In this document: in pieces, positions 1-9,187 of the stretch | Layout of the letters: each line of letters starts with the position of its first letter | Position numbering within the stretch: position 1 is the first letter of the stretch | NCBI GenBank assembly: GCA_037969395.1 | Contig: JBBKXJ010000018.1 | Location: 81,665 to 145,664, forward strand | Length of the DNA: 64,000 bases | DNA from: JBBKXJ01 sp037969395 | GTDB taxonomy: Bacteria > Pseudomonadota > Gammaproteobacteria > Pseudomonadales > JAUIET01 | Direction: 5' to 3' | Program-made: the position numbers and the translations under genes | The notes under the pieces: generated by a model | The model's input: only the letters and a program-made list of their open reading frames with translations | What the model was told of the DNA's origin: nothing | The model's database searches: none

Positions 1-1
1 T

Positions 2-457
2 GACAGTGCCTTCGCTACGGCACTTGCCAACGCCTTTGAGCATCGCCTGGGTGGCGTGCAGGATGTTGCGCCACGCTACAGTTTTCCGCTGCAGCAGCGA
101 CACAGCACGCGTTATGTAAAACCAGGAGTAGCGCTGCTTGGCGACGCCGCGCATGTGATTCATCCGCTGGCGGGGCAGGGCGCAAACCTCGGTATTCAGG
201 ATGTGCAAGTGCTGGCGCAGGAGCTGCAGCGCGCGGCGGTTCGTGGGCTTAGTCCCGGTAGCATAGCCGTACTGGAACGCTACCAGCGGCGGCGCATGGG
301 CTCAAATCTGCTGATGATGGGGGCGGTTGAGGGGTTTAAGCGGCTGTTCGAAGAGTCGTCGTTGCCGGTGCGCTGGCTGCGCAACGCCGGCATGCGGCGG
401 CTAAACACGCTGGCGCCGGTCAAAAATCATATCATGCGCCAGGCGATGGGTTTATAG
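2..457 (+). CDS. UbiH/UbiF/VisC-family FAD-dependent hydroxylase, C-terminal part
   Basis: The start lies before the window; 151 C-terminal residues are visible. The family hydroxylates the ubiquinone ring precursor using FAD and NAD(P)H. The diagnostic second FAD-binding motif is present (GDAAHVIHPLAGQGANLGI, near window base 140-200), followed by a helical C-terminus as in UbiH, UbiF and UbiI. Which paralogue it is cannot be told from this part. In Pseudomonas ubi hydroxylase genes also lie near gcvH, so the context fits. It ends at TAG 455-457, about 140 bp before gcvH. Confidence 0.85.
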   Translation, partial: DSAFATALANAFEHRLGGVQDVAPRYSFPLQQRHSTRYVKPGVALLGDAAHVIHPLAGQGANLGIQDVQVLAQELQRAAVRGLSPGSIAVLERYQRRRMGSNLLMMGAVEGFKRLFEESSLPVRWLRNAGMRRLNTLAPVKNHIMRQAMGL

Positions 458-521
458 CTCCACGGGCTATTGGGCGGTAGCAAGAAGTTGGGTGACTCAG
501 AGAGTCGGCAACTGCGTTTGC

Positions 522-549
522 TTGTTTTTGATTCATTGCGCGGTAGAAT
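522..549 (+). promoter_or_regulatory. Possible sigma70 promoter of gcvH
   Basis: TTGTTT (522-527) and TAGAAT (544-549) are separated by 16 bp, and the gcvH ATG lies about 45 bp downstream. The match to consensus is fair only, and the assignment rests on position in the intergenic gap. Confidence 0.35.
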
Positions 550-595
550 GCAGCGTTACGTCACAAAATCCAAGTTGTTGAAATATGAGGCGAGC

Positions 596-982
596 ATGTC
601 GATAACCCCTGAAGAACTGCGTTATGCCGCGACCCATGAGTGGGCGCGCGTGGAAGACGACGGCAGTATTGCCGTCGGTATCAGCGACCATGCGCAAGAG
701 GCGCTGGGCGACGTGGTTTATGTTGAACTACCCGAACCGGGCACTACTGTAAGCGCTGGCGATCAAGCTGGCGTGGTCGAATCAGTTAAGGCAGCGTCAG
801 ATATTTACAGCCCGGTCAGCGGTGAAGTCATTGCGGTCAACACCGCGCTGGAAGATGCACCGGAAACAGTTAACGCCGGGCCGTATGGAGATGGCTGGCT
901 GTTTCGCGTCAAGCCGGCTGACGATGATTTAAGCCATTTGCTGGACGCAGCTGCATACACCGCGCACTGCGAAGAAGCGTAA
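596..982 (+). CDS. gcvH: Glycine cleavage system H protein
   Basis: A 128-residue lipoyl carrier that shuttles the aminomethyl group between the P, T and L proteins of the glycine cleavage complex in the cytoplasm. The lipoyl-lysine motif ESVKAASD is present with the acceptor at Lys65. The N-terminus (MSITPEELRYAATHEW) matches the family, and ATG 596 follows an AGG-containing ribosome site 6 nt upstream, so a longer reading from base 470 is rejected. gcvT and gcvP do not adjoin it here; the neighbours are a ubi hydroxylase gene and rppH. Confidence 0.95.
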   Translation: MSITPEELRYAATHEWARVEDDGSIAVGISDHAQEALGDVVYVELPEPGTTVSAGDQAGVVESVKAASDIYSPVSGEVIAVNTALEDAPETVNAGPYGDGWLFRVKPADDDLSHLLDAAAYTAHCEEA

Positions 983-1024
983 GCTAACGGCGACCTTTTA
1001 TGTATACACCGCAAGGTATGAACT

Positions 1025-1510
1025 TTGGTAGATAAAGACGGCTTTCGCCCCAACGTCGGCATTATGCTAAGCAATGGTCACGGTCAACTGCTATGGGCGC
1101 GACGTCTGGGGCAGGATGCCTGGCAGTTCCCACAGGGTGGTATCAACGTCGACGAATCGCCGCGTGACGCGTTGTTCCGCGAGCTGCGCGAAGAGGTTGG
1201 GCTCGACAAGCAAGATGTAGAAATTATCGCCTGCACTGGCGGCTGGCTGCACTATCGGCTGCCAAAACGACTGGTGCGGCATGCTATGAGCCCGGTGTGC
1301 GTTGGTCAGAAACAAAAATGGTTTCTACTCAAATTAGTTGCACCGGAATCACGAATTCGGGTTGACCGTGACGGCAAGCCCGAGTTCGACGGCTGGCGTT
1401 GGGTTAGTTACTGGTATCCGCTGGGCAGGGTCGTGCAGTTTAAGCGTGAAGTTTATCGGCGCGCGCTCAATGAATTAGCGCCACCGCACAGTAAATTGAG
1501 TAAGATTTAG
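1025..1510 (+). CDS. rppH: RNA pyrophosphohydrolase (Nudix)
   Basis: A 161-residue Nudix hydrolase that removes pyrophosphate from 5'-triphosphate mRNA and so starts RNase E-dependent decay. The Nudix box is intact (G-x5-E-x7-REL-x-EE-x-G, in GGINVDESPRDALFRELREE). The start is TTG at 1025, which gives the typical N-terminus VDKDGFRPNVGIM; the only nearby ATG (1018) runs into a stop after five codons. An AAGG lies about 10 nt upstream. It is followed 14 bp later by ptsP, the classic rppH-ptsP pair. Confidence 0.95.
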   Translation: MVDKDGFRPNVGIMLSNGHGQLLWARRLGQDAWQFPQGGINVDESPRDALFRELREEVGLDKQDVEIIACTGGWLHYRLPKRLVRHAMSPVCVGQKQKWFLLKLVAPESRIRVDRDGKPEFDGWRWVSYWYPLGRVVQFKREVYRRALNELAPPHSKLSKI

Positions 1511-1524
1511 ACGATAATGCTTAT

Positions 1525-3801
1525 ATGCTGAACTCCTTACGCAAAATTGTCCAGGAAGTTAACGCGGCACCAAGCCTGCAAGCGGCGCTGGATATTATCG
1601 TGGTGCGCGTGCGTGAGGCGATGGGCACTGAGGCGTGCTCGGTCTATATGCTTGATGCCGCGACCGAACGCTATGTCTTTACCGCGACCGAAGGCTTGAA
1701 CAAGCAACAGCGCGGGCGATTAAGCCTGGCACCCAAAGAGGGGCTGGTCGGCCAGGTTGCGGCGCGCGAAGAAACGCTAAATCTGGAGGATGCGTCGGCG
1801 CACGCAGGGTTTCATTTCTTTCCTGAAATTGGGGAAGAGAAGTACGCGGCCTTCCTCGGCGCGCCCATTATCCATCAACGTAAGGTGCTCGGTGTACTGG
1901 TAGTGCAGCAATCCACCAAACGCCGTTTCGACGAAAGCGAAGAAGCGTTTTTGGTGACTTTGTCAGCGCAGCTTGCTGGCGTTATTGCGCATGCCAAGGC
2001 AACCGGTGCGCTGGGCGATTTGACCGCTACCACGGATCGAGTGAGCGCCAGTTTCAACGGGGTACCGGGCGCGCCCGGCATCGCTATCGGGCGTGCCGTG
2101 GTGGTGTCGCCGCCGGCCGACCTGAATTCGGTACCGCGCCGAACCTGCAGCGACCCGGACGCCGAGCTTGCTTTCTTTCAACAATGCCTGGTGCGGGTGC
2201 GTAAGGATATTGAAGCGCTTGGTAACAGTCTAGCGGCCCAGTTACGCTCTGAAGAGCGCGCCCTGTTCGACGTTTATTTGCACATGCTGGCCGACAATGC
2301 GCTTGGCGCGGAAATTTCTGCGCGCATTCGCGCTGGCTCATGGGCGCAGGGCGCGCTCAGTGAAGTCATTCTGGAGCACGCCGGCACCTTCGAACGCATG
2401 GAAGACAGCTATCTGCGCGAGCGGGCAGCCGACGTGCGCGATCTCGGCCGCCGGGTGCTGGCCTACCTGCAGGAAGCAAACCAGCAAGCGATAAAGTACG
2501 CCGAATCAACCATTCTGATCGGCGAGGAGTTGACCGCAACCATGCTGGGCGAAGTCCCCCCCGGCAAGCTGGCTGGTCTGGTGTCAGTGCGCGGTTCCAG
2601 CAATTCGCATGTCGCCATCATGGCGCGTGCGATGGGCATACCAACCGTCATGGGTGCGGTGGATCTTCCGTTTACGCGGATGGAAGACACTGAACTTATT
2701 ATCGACGGTCACAATGGCGGGGTGTACACCAACCCAACGCCGGAGTTAATCAAACAATACAAGACGCTGCTTGACGAAGATCAGCAGCTTTCTCGCGAAC
2801 TGGAGGCGCTGCGCGATTTACCGTGCGAGTCTTCCGACAAGCATCGGCTGCCGTTGCTGGTCAACACCGGTTTGATGGCAGACGTGCTGCGTTCGCTCGA
2901 CAGCGGTGCCGAAGGGGTGGGGCTATATCGTACCGAAGTACCCTTCTTGCTGCGCGATCGATTTCCGAGCGAAGAAGAGCAGCGGATTATTTACCGCGAA
3001 CAAATGCAGGCCTTTGCCCCCAAACCGGTGACCATGCGCACGCTGGATATTGGCGGCGACAAGTCATTACCCTATTTTCCGATTGAAGAGGAAAACCCTT
3101 TCCTTGGATGGCGTGGCATCCGTGTCACCCTCGACCATCCGGAAATTTTCCTGGCGCAAGTGCGGGCCATGCTAAAAGCCAGCGAGGGCTTGAATAACCT
3201 GCGCATTATGTTGCCGATGATTAGCCATCTAAGCGAGGTAGATGAAGCCAAGCAGCTAATAACGCGGGCGTATTCCGAATTGGTTGACGAAGGCTTCGAC
3301 CTGCGTGTGCCGCCTATAGGGGTGATGATCGAAGTACCGGCGGCGGTCTATCAGGCCCGAGCCTACGCGCGCAAGGTCGATTTTCTATCGGTCGGCAGTA
3401 ACGACCTGACGCAATATTTACTGGCGGTTGATCGTAATAACTCACGCGTCGCCGGTTTGTATCACTCGTATCACCCCGCCGTTCTGCACGCGTTACAGGA
3501 TATTGCCGCTGCTGCGCAGGCCGAGGGCAAGCCGGTGACAATTTGTGGCGAGCTGGCCGGTGAGCCAGGTGCCGCTATTTTGCTGATGGCGATGGGCTAC
3601 AATGTGCTGTCAATGAGCGCTACCAGCTTGCCGCGTGTGAAACATGCCATTCGTAACACGAGTATGCAAACTGCACGCGAAATTCTTTCCCGCGTGATGC
3701 AGTTGGACGATGCGGAAATGGTGTACGGTTACATTGAATCCAAACTCAGTGAACTGAACATCAGTCAGGGACTACGACCACTGGTGAAAAAGTCGGCTTG
3801 A
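1525..3801 (+). CDS. ptsP: PEP-protein phosphotransferase of the nitrogen PTS (EI-Ntr)
   Basis: A 758-residue cytoplasmic enzyme that takes phosphate from PEP and passes it to NPr in the regulatory nitrogen PTS. Domains in order: GAF sensor (about 1-160), EI N-terminal domain (about 180-310), phosphohistidine domain with active His362 in SSNSHVAIMARA, and the PEP-binding TIM barrel (about 440-740) with GSNDLTQYLLAVDRNN and the Cys motif TICGELAGEP. Length and order match E. coli PtsP. It lies 14 bp after rppH and 58 bp before lgt, as in many Gammaproteobacteria. Confidence 0.96.
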   Translation: MLNSLRKIVQEVNAAPSLQAALDIIVVRVREAMGTEACSVYMLDAATERYVFTATEGLNKQQRGRLSLAPKEGLVGQVAAREETLNLEDASAHAGFHFFPEIGEEKYAAFLGAPIIHQRKVLGVLVVQQSTKRRFDESEEAFLVTLSAQLAGVIAHAKATGALGDLTATTDRVSASFNGVPGAPGIAIGRAVVVSPPADLNSVPRRTCSDPDAELAFFQQCLVRVRKDIEALGNSLAAQLRSEERALFDVYLHMLADNALGAEISARIRAGSWAQGALSEVILEHAGTFERMEDSYLRERAADVRDLGRRVLAYLQEANQQAIKYAESTILIGEELTATMLGEVPPGKLAGLVSVRGSSNSHVAIMARAMGIPTVMGAVDLPFTRMEDTELIIDGHNGGVYTNPTPELIKQYKTLLDEDQQLSRELEALRDLPCESSDKHRLPLLVNTGLMADVLRSLDSGAEGVGLYRTEVPFLLRDRFPSEEEQRIIYREQMQAFAPKPVTMRTLDIGGDKSLPYFPIEEENPFLGWRGIRVTLDHPEIFLAQVRAMLKASEGLNNLRIMLPMISHLSEVDEAKQLITRAYSELVDEGFDLRVPPIGVMIEVPAAVYQARAYARKVDFLSVGSNDLTQYLLAVDRNNSRVAGLYHSYHPAVLHALQDIAAAAQAEGKPVTICGELAGEPGAAILLMAMGYNVLSMSATSLPRVKHAIRNTSMQTAREILSRVMQLDDAEMVYGYIESKLSELNISQGLRPLVKKSA

Positions 3802-3859
3802 GTTTCGGCCACCCTTAAACATTCCACTTATCTAATCACAGCAGAGTTAGAGACAAACC

Positions 3860-4684
3860 ATGCTAGCGCAAAGTTTAGTGGGCGTATTGATGCACCCCAA
3901 TTTCGACCCGGTCGCCATTGAAGTCGGCCCACTGCGGGTGCATTGGTACGGCCTGATGTATTTGTTAGCCTTCGCTGTTGCCTGGCTGCTGGCGCGGCAC
4001 CGCGCTGCACGCCCGTACAGCCCGGTAAAGCGTGACAATCTCGATGATTTGATTTTCTACGGCGCGTTGGGTGTTGTAATAGGCGGTCGCCTCGGCTACG
4101 TCCTGTTTTATGATTTTGGCAAGTTTCTGCAAGACCCGCTGTGGTTGGTGAAAATTTGGGACGGCGGCATGTCGTTTCATGGTGGCTTGTTGGGCGTGAT
4201 CGTCGCCATGTTTTTATTTGCGCGTAAACTGGGTAAACCAGTGGGCGCCGTGCTCGACTTCGTCGCGCCTATAGTGCCTATAGGACTCGGCCTCGGTCGC
4301 ATCGGTAACTTCATCGGTCAGGAATTATGGGGGCGGCCCACCGATCTACCGTGGGCGATGGTGTTTCCAAACGACCCTGAACTGCTGCAGCGGCACCCGT
4401 CACAGTTATACCAGGCCGGCCTGGAAGGCATCTTTCTGTTCGCACTGGTATTCTATTTTTCACGTCTTCAGCGGCCGCCGTGGGCGGTGTCGGGCGTATT
4501 TCTGCTAGGCTATGCCGCGCAGCGATTTGTGGTTGAGTTCGCGCGCCAGCCCGACGATCATCTGCGCGACGAGCTGTTATTCGGGTGGATGACACGCGGC
4601 CAGCAACTGTGTGTGCCGATGTTGCTGACCGGAATCCTGTTGCTCGTCTACGCGTATCGCATTTATAAGCCGGCGGCGAAATAG
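3860..4684 (+). CDS. lgt: Phosphatidylglycerol:prolipoprotein diacylglyceryl transferase
   Basis: An inner-membrane enzyme, 274 residues with about seven membrane spans, that transfers diacylglyceryl from phosphatidylglycerol to the lipobox cysteine of prolipoproteins. Family signatures are present: HWYGLMYL, WDGGMSFHGGLLGVI and the Lgt signature GRIGNFIGQELWGRP. ATG 3890 (MHPNFDP) is an alternative start that would remove ten residues. The gene stops 3 bp before thyA, so the two are probably co-transcribed. Confidence 0.96.
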   Translation: MLAQSLVGVLMHPNFDPVAIEVGPLRVHWYGLMYLLAFAVAWLLARHRAARPYSPVKRDNLDDLIFYGALGVVIGGRLGYVLFYDFGKFLQDPLWLVKIWDGGMSFHGGLLGVIVAMFLFARKLGKPVGAVLDFVAPIVPIGLGLGRIGNFIGQELWGRPTDLPWAMVFPNDPELLQRHPSQLYQAGLEGIFLFALVFYFSRLQRPPWAVSGVFLLGYAAQRFVVEFARQPDDHLRDELLFGWMTRGQQLCVPMLLTGILLLVYAYRIYKPAAK

Positions 4685-4687
4685 CCC

Positions 4688-5521
4688 ATGCGACAGTATC
4701 TGGATCTGTTACAGGATATTCGCAACAACGGCGTGCGCAAGGACGACCGCACCGGTACCGGCACGCTGTCAGTATTTGCGCGCCAGCTGCGTCACGACCT
4801 GAATGAGGGCTTTCCATTACTGACCACCAAGAAACTGCACTTCAAAGGCATCGCTAACGAGCTACTGTGGTTTCTCAATGGCGAAACTAATACCCGGTGG
4901 CTCCACGACAACGGCGTCACAATCTGGGACGAGTGGGCGACGGAGACGGGCGACCTGGGACCGATTTACGGCAAACAGTGGACCGCCTGGCCGACGCGTG
5001 ACGGTGGCACGATTAATCAGATTGACTATGTGGTGGATTGTCTGCGGCATAACCCCAACAGCCGTCGCATATTGTTTCATGGTTGGAACGTCGAGTATTT
5101 GCCAGACGAAAAGTTATCGCCGCAGGAAAACGTCAAACAAGGCAAGATGGCGCTGCCGCCCTGCCATTTGCTCTACCAGTTCTACGTGGCCGAGGGTCGT
5201 TTGTCTTCGCAGCTACTGATCAGGTCTTCGGATTCGATGCTTGGCCTGCCGTACAATATGGCCAGTCTCGCGCTGCTTACGCATATGCTGGCACAGCAGT
5301 GCGACTTGCAGTTGGGAGAAATAATAATCACTACCGGCGATAGCCATATCTACAGCAACCACGAGCAACAGGTTGACTTGCAGCTACAGCGTCAGACTCG
5401 ACCTCTGCCAAAGTTGCAAATTAAGCGCCGACCAGACTCGATCTACGCGTATAGCTTCGAAGATTTTGAGCTAAGTGGCTACGATCCTCATCCACATATC
5501 GCAGCACCGGTAGCCGTATAG
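4688..5521 (+). CDS. thyA: Thymidylate synthase
   Basis: A 277-residue enzyme that methylates dUMP to dTMP using methylenetetrahydrofolate. The catalytic cysteine sits in LPPCHLLYQFYV, and the dUMP/folate-binding motifs follow (LGLPYNMASLALLTHMLAQQ, GDSHIYSNH, FELSGYDPHPHIAAPVAV). It is slightly longer than the 264-residue E. coli enzyme. ATG 4688 begins 3 bp after lgt. With folA downstream it forms the usual one-carbon pair. Confidence 0.97.
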   Translation: MRQYLDLLQDIRNNGVRKDDRTGTGTLSVFARQLRHDLNEGFPLLTTKKLHFKGIANELLWFLNGETNTRWLHDNGVTIWDEWATETGDLGPIYGKQWTAWPTRDGGTINQIDYVVDCLRHNPNSRRILFHGWNVEYLPDEKLSPQENVKQGKMALPPCHLLYQFYVAEGRLSSQLLIRSSDSMLGLPYNMASLALLTHMLAQQCDLQLGEIIITTGDSHIYSNHEQQVDLQLQRQTRPLPKLQIKRRPDSIYAYSFEDFELSGYDPHPHIAAPVAV

Positions 5522-5670
5522 TTAGCTGCGGGCACGACAAAGTTGCGAGCCTTGGCAGGATGGTGTCACGCATAGCGTGGCCTCTGCGATCGGTAACAGT
5601 AAAAGCGGTTTATCAGGCTGCAATCAATTAATAGAGGCGCCCTTTAATAAATTACTACGTTATAAACGAT

Positions 5671-6225
5671 ATGAGCAAACAGCATACTGACGTTAATGCG
5701 CAACAATTTGCGGCCAGCAAGAGTTGTTGTGTATCTCTCATTGCCGCCATGGCGAGCAACCGCGTGATCGGGCGTGATAACGATTTACCGTGGAGTCTGC
5801 CGGAGGATATGCGGCACTTCATGCGCACCACGTTGGGGAAACCGGTGATAATGGGCCGACGAACCTACCAGTCGATGGGTAAGCCGCTACCGGGGCGCTG
5901 CAATATTGTGGTTAGTCGCTCGTTAGCTCCAGCGCCGGGTGTGCAGATTGTAGAGACGCTTGGCGAGGCGTTGCAGCAAGCGCAAATCGATTGTAACGAC
6001 AGCGGCGAGACTGAGAGTTTTATTATCGGCGGCGCACAAATGTATTCAGCCAGTCTGCCGCTGGCGCGGCGTTTGTACCTGACCTGGGTGCATGCTGAGA
6101 TCGATGGCGATACTTTTTTTCCAGCGTTCGATTTGCAAGCCTGGCGTGAGCTGCAACGTGAGGAGTTTCCGGCCGCCGCGAATCGTGCCCACGCGTTTAG
6201 CATCGTTATTTATGAAAGACAGTAG
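5671..6225 (+). CDS. folA: Dihydrofolate reductase
   Basis: A 184-residue enzyme that regenerates tetrahydrofolate consumed by ThyA. Signatures: SLIAAMASNRVIG, the catalytic acid in LPWSLPEDMRHF, NADPH-binding GKPVIMGRRTYQSMG and FIIGGAQMY. There is an N-terminal extension of about 20 residues before the conserved core. No closer in-frame start precedes that core, so ATG 5671 is kept, although no clear ribosome site is seen. A 149-bp spacer separates it from thyA, so it may have its own promoter. Confidence 0.95.
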   Translation: MSKQHTDVNAQQFAASKSCCVSLIAAMASNRVIGRDNDLPWSLPEDMRHFMRTTLGKPVIMGRRTYQSMGKPLPGRCNIVVSRSLAPAPGVQIVETLGEALQQAQIDCNDSGETESFIIGGAQMYSASLPLARRLYLTWVHAEIDGDTFFPAFDLQAWRELQREEFPAAANRAHAFSIVIYERQ

Positions 6226-6497
6226 GAGAAGGGGTTGAGGGGGTGTGCCAAGGCCTACTCAACAAAAGGTTACTTGCTACCAATTTACACACTTGGATAA
6301 ACCCTCGTGGTACATCGACACACACAAGATAACTTTTAATACCGAGCGTTGATTTATGCGGCCAACTGTTATACAAATACGCGCTACCGTATCGGTGCCA
6401 AAGATAAGCACTTCGGAGAATAAAAAATTGCAGCTATCCAGTTACTAATGAACGTAAAAAGATTAAGTCAAAGCCCTAATATAAAGGAAGTCTATCC

Positions 6498-7277
6498 ATG
6501 AAAAAGCATCGATTGAAAACCGCTGCCTGTGTCGGCCTGACGCTCGGCATAGCTTTTGCCGGAACCGCCAGCGCCGACGCGTTCAGCTCCATTATGCAGG
6601 TCGGCCAGGCCAAGACGGCTGCTGCGCAGCAATCGCAGAAGCGAATCGATAAGCTGGCCGATGAAACCTCCAGCCTGCTAAGCGACTACAAAACTGTCAA
6701 CAAAGAAATTGACGGCCTGAAAATATACAATCAACGGCTGGACATTCAAATTGAAAACCAGTCTGTGCGCATGCAAGAGCTGGATGATTCGATTGCCCAG
6801 GTGACAGTTATTCAGCGCCAGATGACGCCGCTGATTCTGCGCATGATCGACGGGCTTGAGCAGTTTGTTGAGCTTGACATGCCGTTCCACGAAAAAGAGC
6901 GCAGCGATCGTATTGCTTTCCTGAAAGCGAATGTTGATCGTTCCGATATTTCCACCTCAGAAAAATTTCGCCAGGTGTTGGAGGCGTTCAAAATCGAAAG
7001 CGAATACGGCCGCAAAATCGATACCTACAAAGACGAAATCCAAATCGACGGCATGGATAAGGAACGCGAAGTTGATATCTTACGCGTTGGCCGCATCGCC
7101 CTGCTGTTTCAATCGACTGACAAAGATGTGACTGGTGCCTGGAGCGATGGTGCATGGAAACCACTGGAAAGCGGCGATTACCGTAATGCGGTTTCGAATG
7201 GCATCCGCATTGCCAAGAAACAAGCTTCCATCGACATTCTTAATCTTCCAATCGCTGCACCGGAGGCCGCCCAATGA
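6498..7277 (+). CDS. DUF3450 periplasmic protein of a TonB2-type system
   Basis: A 259-residue protein with a Sec signal peptide (cleavage probably after GTASA, about residue 27) and a long heptad-rich helical region. It resembles DUF3450 proteins, which are encoded first in TonB2/TtpC operons of Vibrio, Alteromonas and relatives. Its exact role there is not known; a periplasmic scaffold for TtpC and TonB is an inference. AAAGGAAG precedes ATG 6498. It overlaps the next gene by 4 bp (ATGA), so translation is probably coupled. The 272 bp upstream hold the likely operon promoter; no clear Fur box was seen. Confidence 0.8.
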   Translation: MKKHRLKTAACVGLTLGIAFAGTASADAFSSIMQVGQAKTAAAQQSQKRIDKLADETSSLLSDYKTVNKEIDGLKIYNQRLDIQIENQSVRMQELDDSIAQVTVIQRQMTPLILRMIDGLEQFVELDMPFHEKERSDRIAFLKANVDRSDISTSEKFRQVLEAFKIESEYGRKIDTYKDEIQIDGMDKEREVDILRVGRIALLFQSTDKDVTGAWSDGAWKPLESGDYRNAVSNGIRIAKKQASIDILNLPIAAPEAAQ

Positions 7278-8653
7278 ACAACAAACTTAAATGCATGATT
7301 GCAGCCGGCAGTGTCGCCGCCGTACTGGCAACCGGTGCGGTGCAGGCGCAGGAGAAGGCCAAGTCGCTTGACGAGTTACTGAACTTCGTTAAATCGGGCA
7401 GAACTGCTGAAGCAAGCGAAAATGCCAAGCGCGAAGCCGAATTTAACCAGAAGAAAGGCGAGCAGGCAGCAATGCTCGAAAAATCCAAAAAAACGCGTAC
7501 CGCCGAAGAAGCGCGCAGTGTGACACTGGAAAAAACATTTGAAAAAAATGACGTGGCCGTTGAGGCCAAGAAGAAACAACTGAAAGAGCGCCTCGGGTCG
7601 TTGTCTGAGCTGTTTGGTCACTTGACCTCGTCTGCCGGTGATTTGCGCAGCACGATTGAAAGTTCCTACACCAGCGCGCAATTTAATGATCGGGATCAAT
7701 TTCTCGAAGATCTGGTCGATAAAATGAGCGGCAGTGACAAGTTGCCAAGCGTTGAAGAAATTGAGCGTTTGTGGTTTGAACTGCAACGTGAAGCTACTGA
7801 AACCGGCAGGGTCGTTAAATTCACCGCACCGGTATCCAAGCTCAGCGGCGAACAGGCCGACGAAGAAGTGGTTCGGGTTGGTGTGTTCAACGTCATTTCG
7901 AGCAGCGGCAAGTATTTAACTATGAACGCAGACTTCTCGCTTGCCGAGCTCGCGCGTCAACCGAGCGGCAACTATGTCAGCATGGCGGCAGATCTTGCTG
8001 CAGCTAGCGAAGGCTTGCATCAGTTTGGCGTCGACCCTACTGGCCCTAGCGGCGGTAGCTTCCTGTCAGCTCTGATCGACAGCCCGACGCTGGTTGAGCG
8101 TTGGCATCAGGGCGGCATCGTTGGCTACATCATTACCGGTGTCGGTGTGTTCGCGGTGTTGCTGGCAATCTGGCGCTTTATTGTTCTGGCCAGTGTCGGT
8201 TCCAAGGTTAACTCCCAGCTGAAGAGCGACAAAGCCAACACCAACAACCCACTGGGTCGGGTGTTAGCAGTGCAGGAAGAAAACCCCAGAATGGATGCCG
8301 AAACGTTGGAGTTGAAGCTTAACGAGGCCGTGTTGAAAGAGACGCCGGCGATTGAAAGCTCGCTAACGTTGCTGAAAATCATCGCGGCTGTGGCGCCACT
8401 GCTCGGACTGCTCGGTACGGTAACCGGTATGATTATCACCTTCCAGGCGATTACCATCTTCGGTGCCGGCGATCCCAAGGCCATGGCTGGCGGTATTTCC
8501 AGCGCGCTGGTGACCACCGTGTTGGGCTTGTGCGTCGCGATTCCGACCGTGTTGCTTCACACTCTGGTAAGTGGACGGGCGAAACGCATCGTGCATATAC
8601 TTGACGAGCAGGCTGCCGGCATCATCGCGCGTCAGAATGAGGTTAAAGGCTAA
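7274..8653 (+). CDS. TtpC-like MotA/TolQ/ExbB proton channel protein
   Basis: 459 residues: signal peptide, periplasmic coiled-coil region (about 25-260), then three membrane spans with the MotA/TolQ/ExbB core (APLLGLLGTVTGMIITFQAI at about 380, followed by the GGISSALVTTVLGLCVAIP span). This layout is that of TtpC, the extra component that TonB2 systems need besides ExbB2 and ExbD2 to energise outer-membrane receptors. It overlaps its neighbours by 4 bp upstream and 1 bp downstream. The symbol is left empty because assignment is by architecture and context. Confidence 0.85.
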   Translation: MNNKLKCMIAAGSVAAVLATGAVQAQEKAKSLDELLNFVKSGRTAEASENAKREAEFNQKKGEQAAMLEKSKKTRTAEEARSVTLEKTFEKNDVAVEAKKKQLKERLGSLSELFGHLTSSAGDLRSTIESSYTSAQFNDRDQFLEDLVDKMSGSDKLPSVEEIERLWFELQREATETGRVVKFTAPVSKLSGEQADEEVVRVGVFNVISSSGKYLTMNADFSLAELARQPSGNYVSMAADLAAASEGLHQFGVDPTGPSGGSFLSALIDSPTLVERWHQGGIVGYIITGVGVFAVLLAIWRFIVLASVGSKVNSQLKSDKANTNNPLGRVLAVQEENPRMDAETLELKLNEAVLKETPAIESSLTLLKIIAAVAPLLGLLGTVTGMIITFQAITIFGAGDPKAMAGGISSALVTTVLGLCVAIPTVLLHTLVSGRAKRIVHILDEQAAGIIARQNEVKG

Positions 8654-9186
8654 TGTACGCGCTGATGGAGGTACTGACCCAGCTACGTGGCTTTATGAGC
8701 GCGGGCGGTAACGTATTGTGGATTATTGCGCTACTGGTATTCGTGATGTGGTCGCTGGCGTTCGAACGCCTCTGGTACTTCAAAGGTAAGGGCGGTCTAC
8801 GGAGAGATGTTGCCGCCATCACCGATGAGTGGGAGGGGCGCGCTGAACGTAAATCATGGAATGCGCATGCGGTTCGCGAGCAATTGATCTCACAGATGTC
8901 ACTACGTATCGATCAGTTCATGCCCATGTTAAAAACCCTGGTGGCGCTTGCGCCACTATTGGGTCTGCTGGGTACGGTGACTGGTATGATCGAAGTGTTT
9001 AACGTGATGGCCGTTACCGGCGGCGGCGATGCCAAGTCAATGGCGGGCGGGGTATCCAAGGCGACTATTCCGACAATGGCGGGCATGGTAGCCGCTATTT
9101 CCGGCGTTTTCGCGAACACCTATCTGGCCCAGGTAGCGAATCGCGAGAAAATGTTGATCGAAGACCACTTAACGACGGATCACTGA
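8653..9186 (+). CDS. exbB: ExbB-like biopolymer transport protein
   Basis: A 177-residue inner-membrane protein with three spans and the MotA/TolQ/ExbB signature (LAPLLGLLGTVTGMIEVFNV, then GGVSKATIPTMAGMVAAI). With ExbD it forms the proton-driven motor for TonB. Short ExbB proteins of this kind are typical of TonB2 operons. The start overlaps the ttpC-like stop (TAATG) and exbD starts 1 bp after its stop. The TtpC-like protein and this ExbB share the same core motif, so they are paralogues. Confidence 0.9.
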   Translation: MYALMEVLTQLRGFMSAGGNVLWIIALLVFVMWSLAFERLWYFKGKGGLRRDVAAITDEWEGRAERKSWNAHAVREQLISQMSLRIDQFMPMLKTLVALAPLLGLLGTVTGMIEVFNVMAVTGGGDAKSMAGGVSKATIPTMAGMVAAISGVFANTYLAQVANREKMLIEDHLTTDH

Positions 9187-9187
9187 T

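Noticed and set aside
470..595. Extended GcvH with 42 more N-terminal residues
   Set aside because: The conserved N-terminus starts at ATG 596, which has its own ribosome site; the extra residues have no family match and overlap the likely promoter.
6223..6275. Terminator after folA
   Set aside because: AGTAGG/CCTACT and GTTGAG/CTCAAC pairs exist but do not stack into one good stem and no T-run follows.
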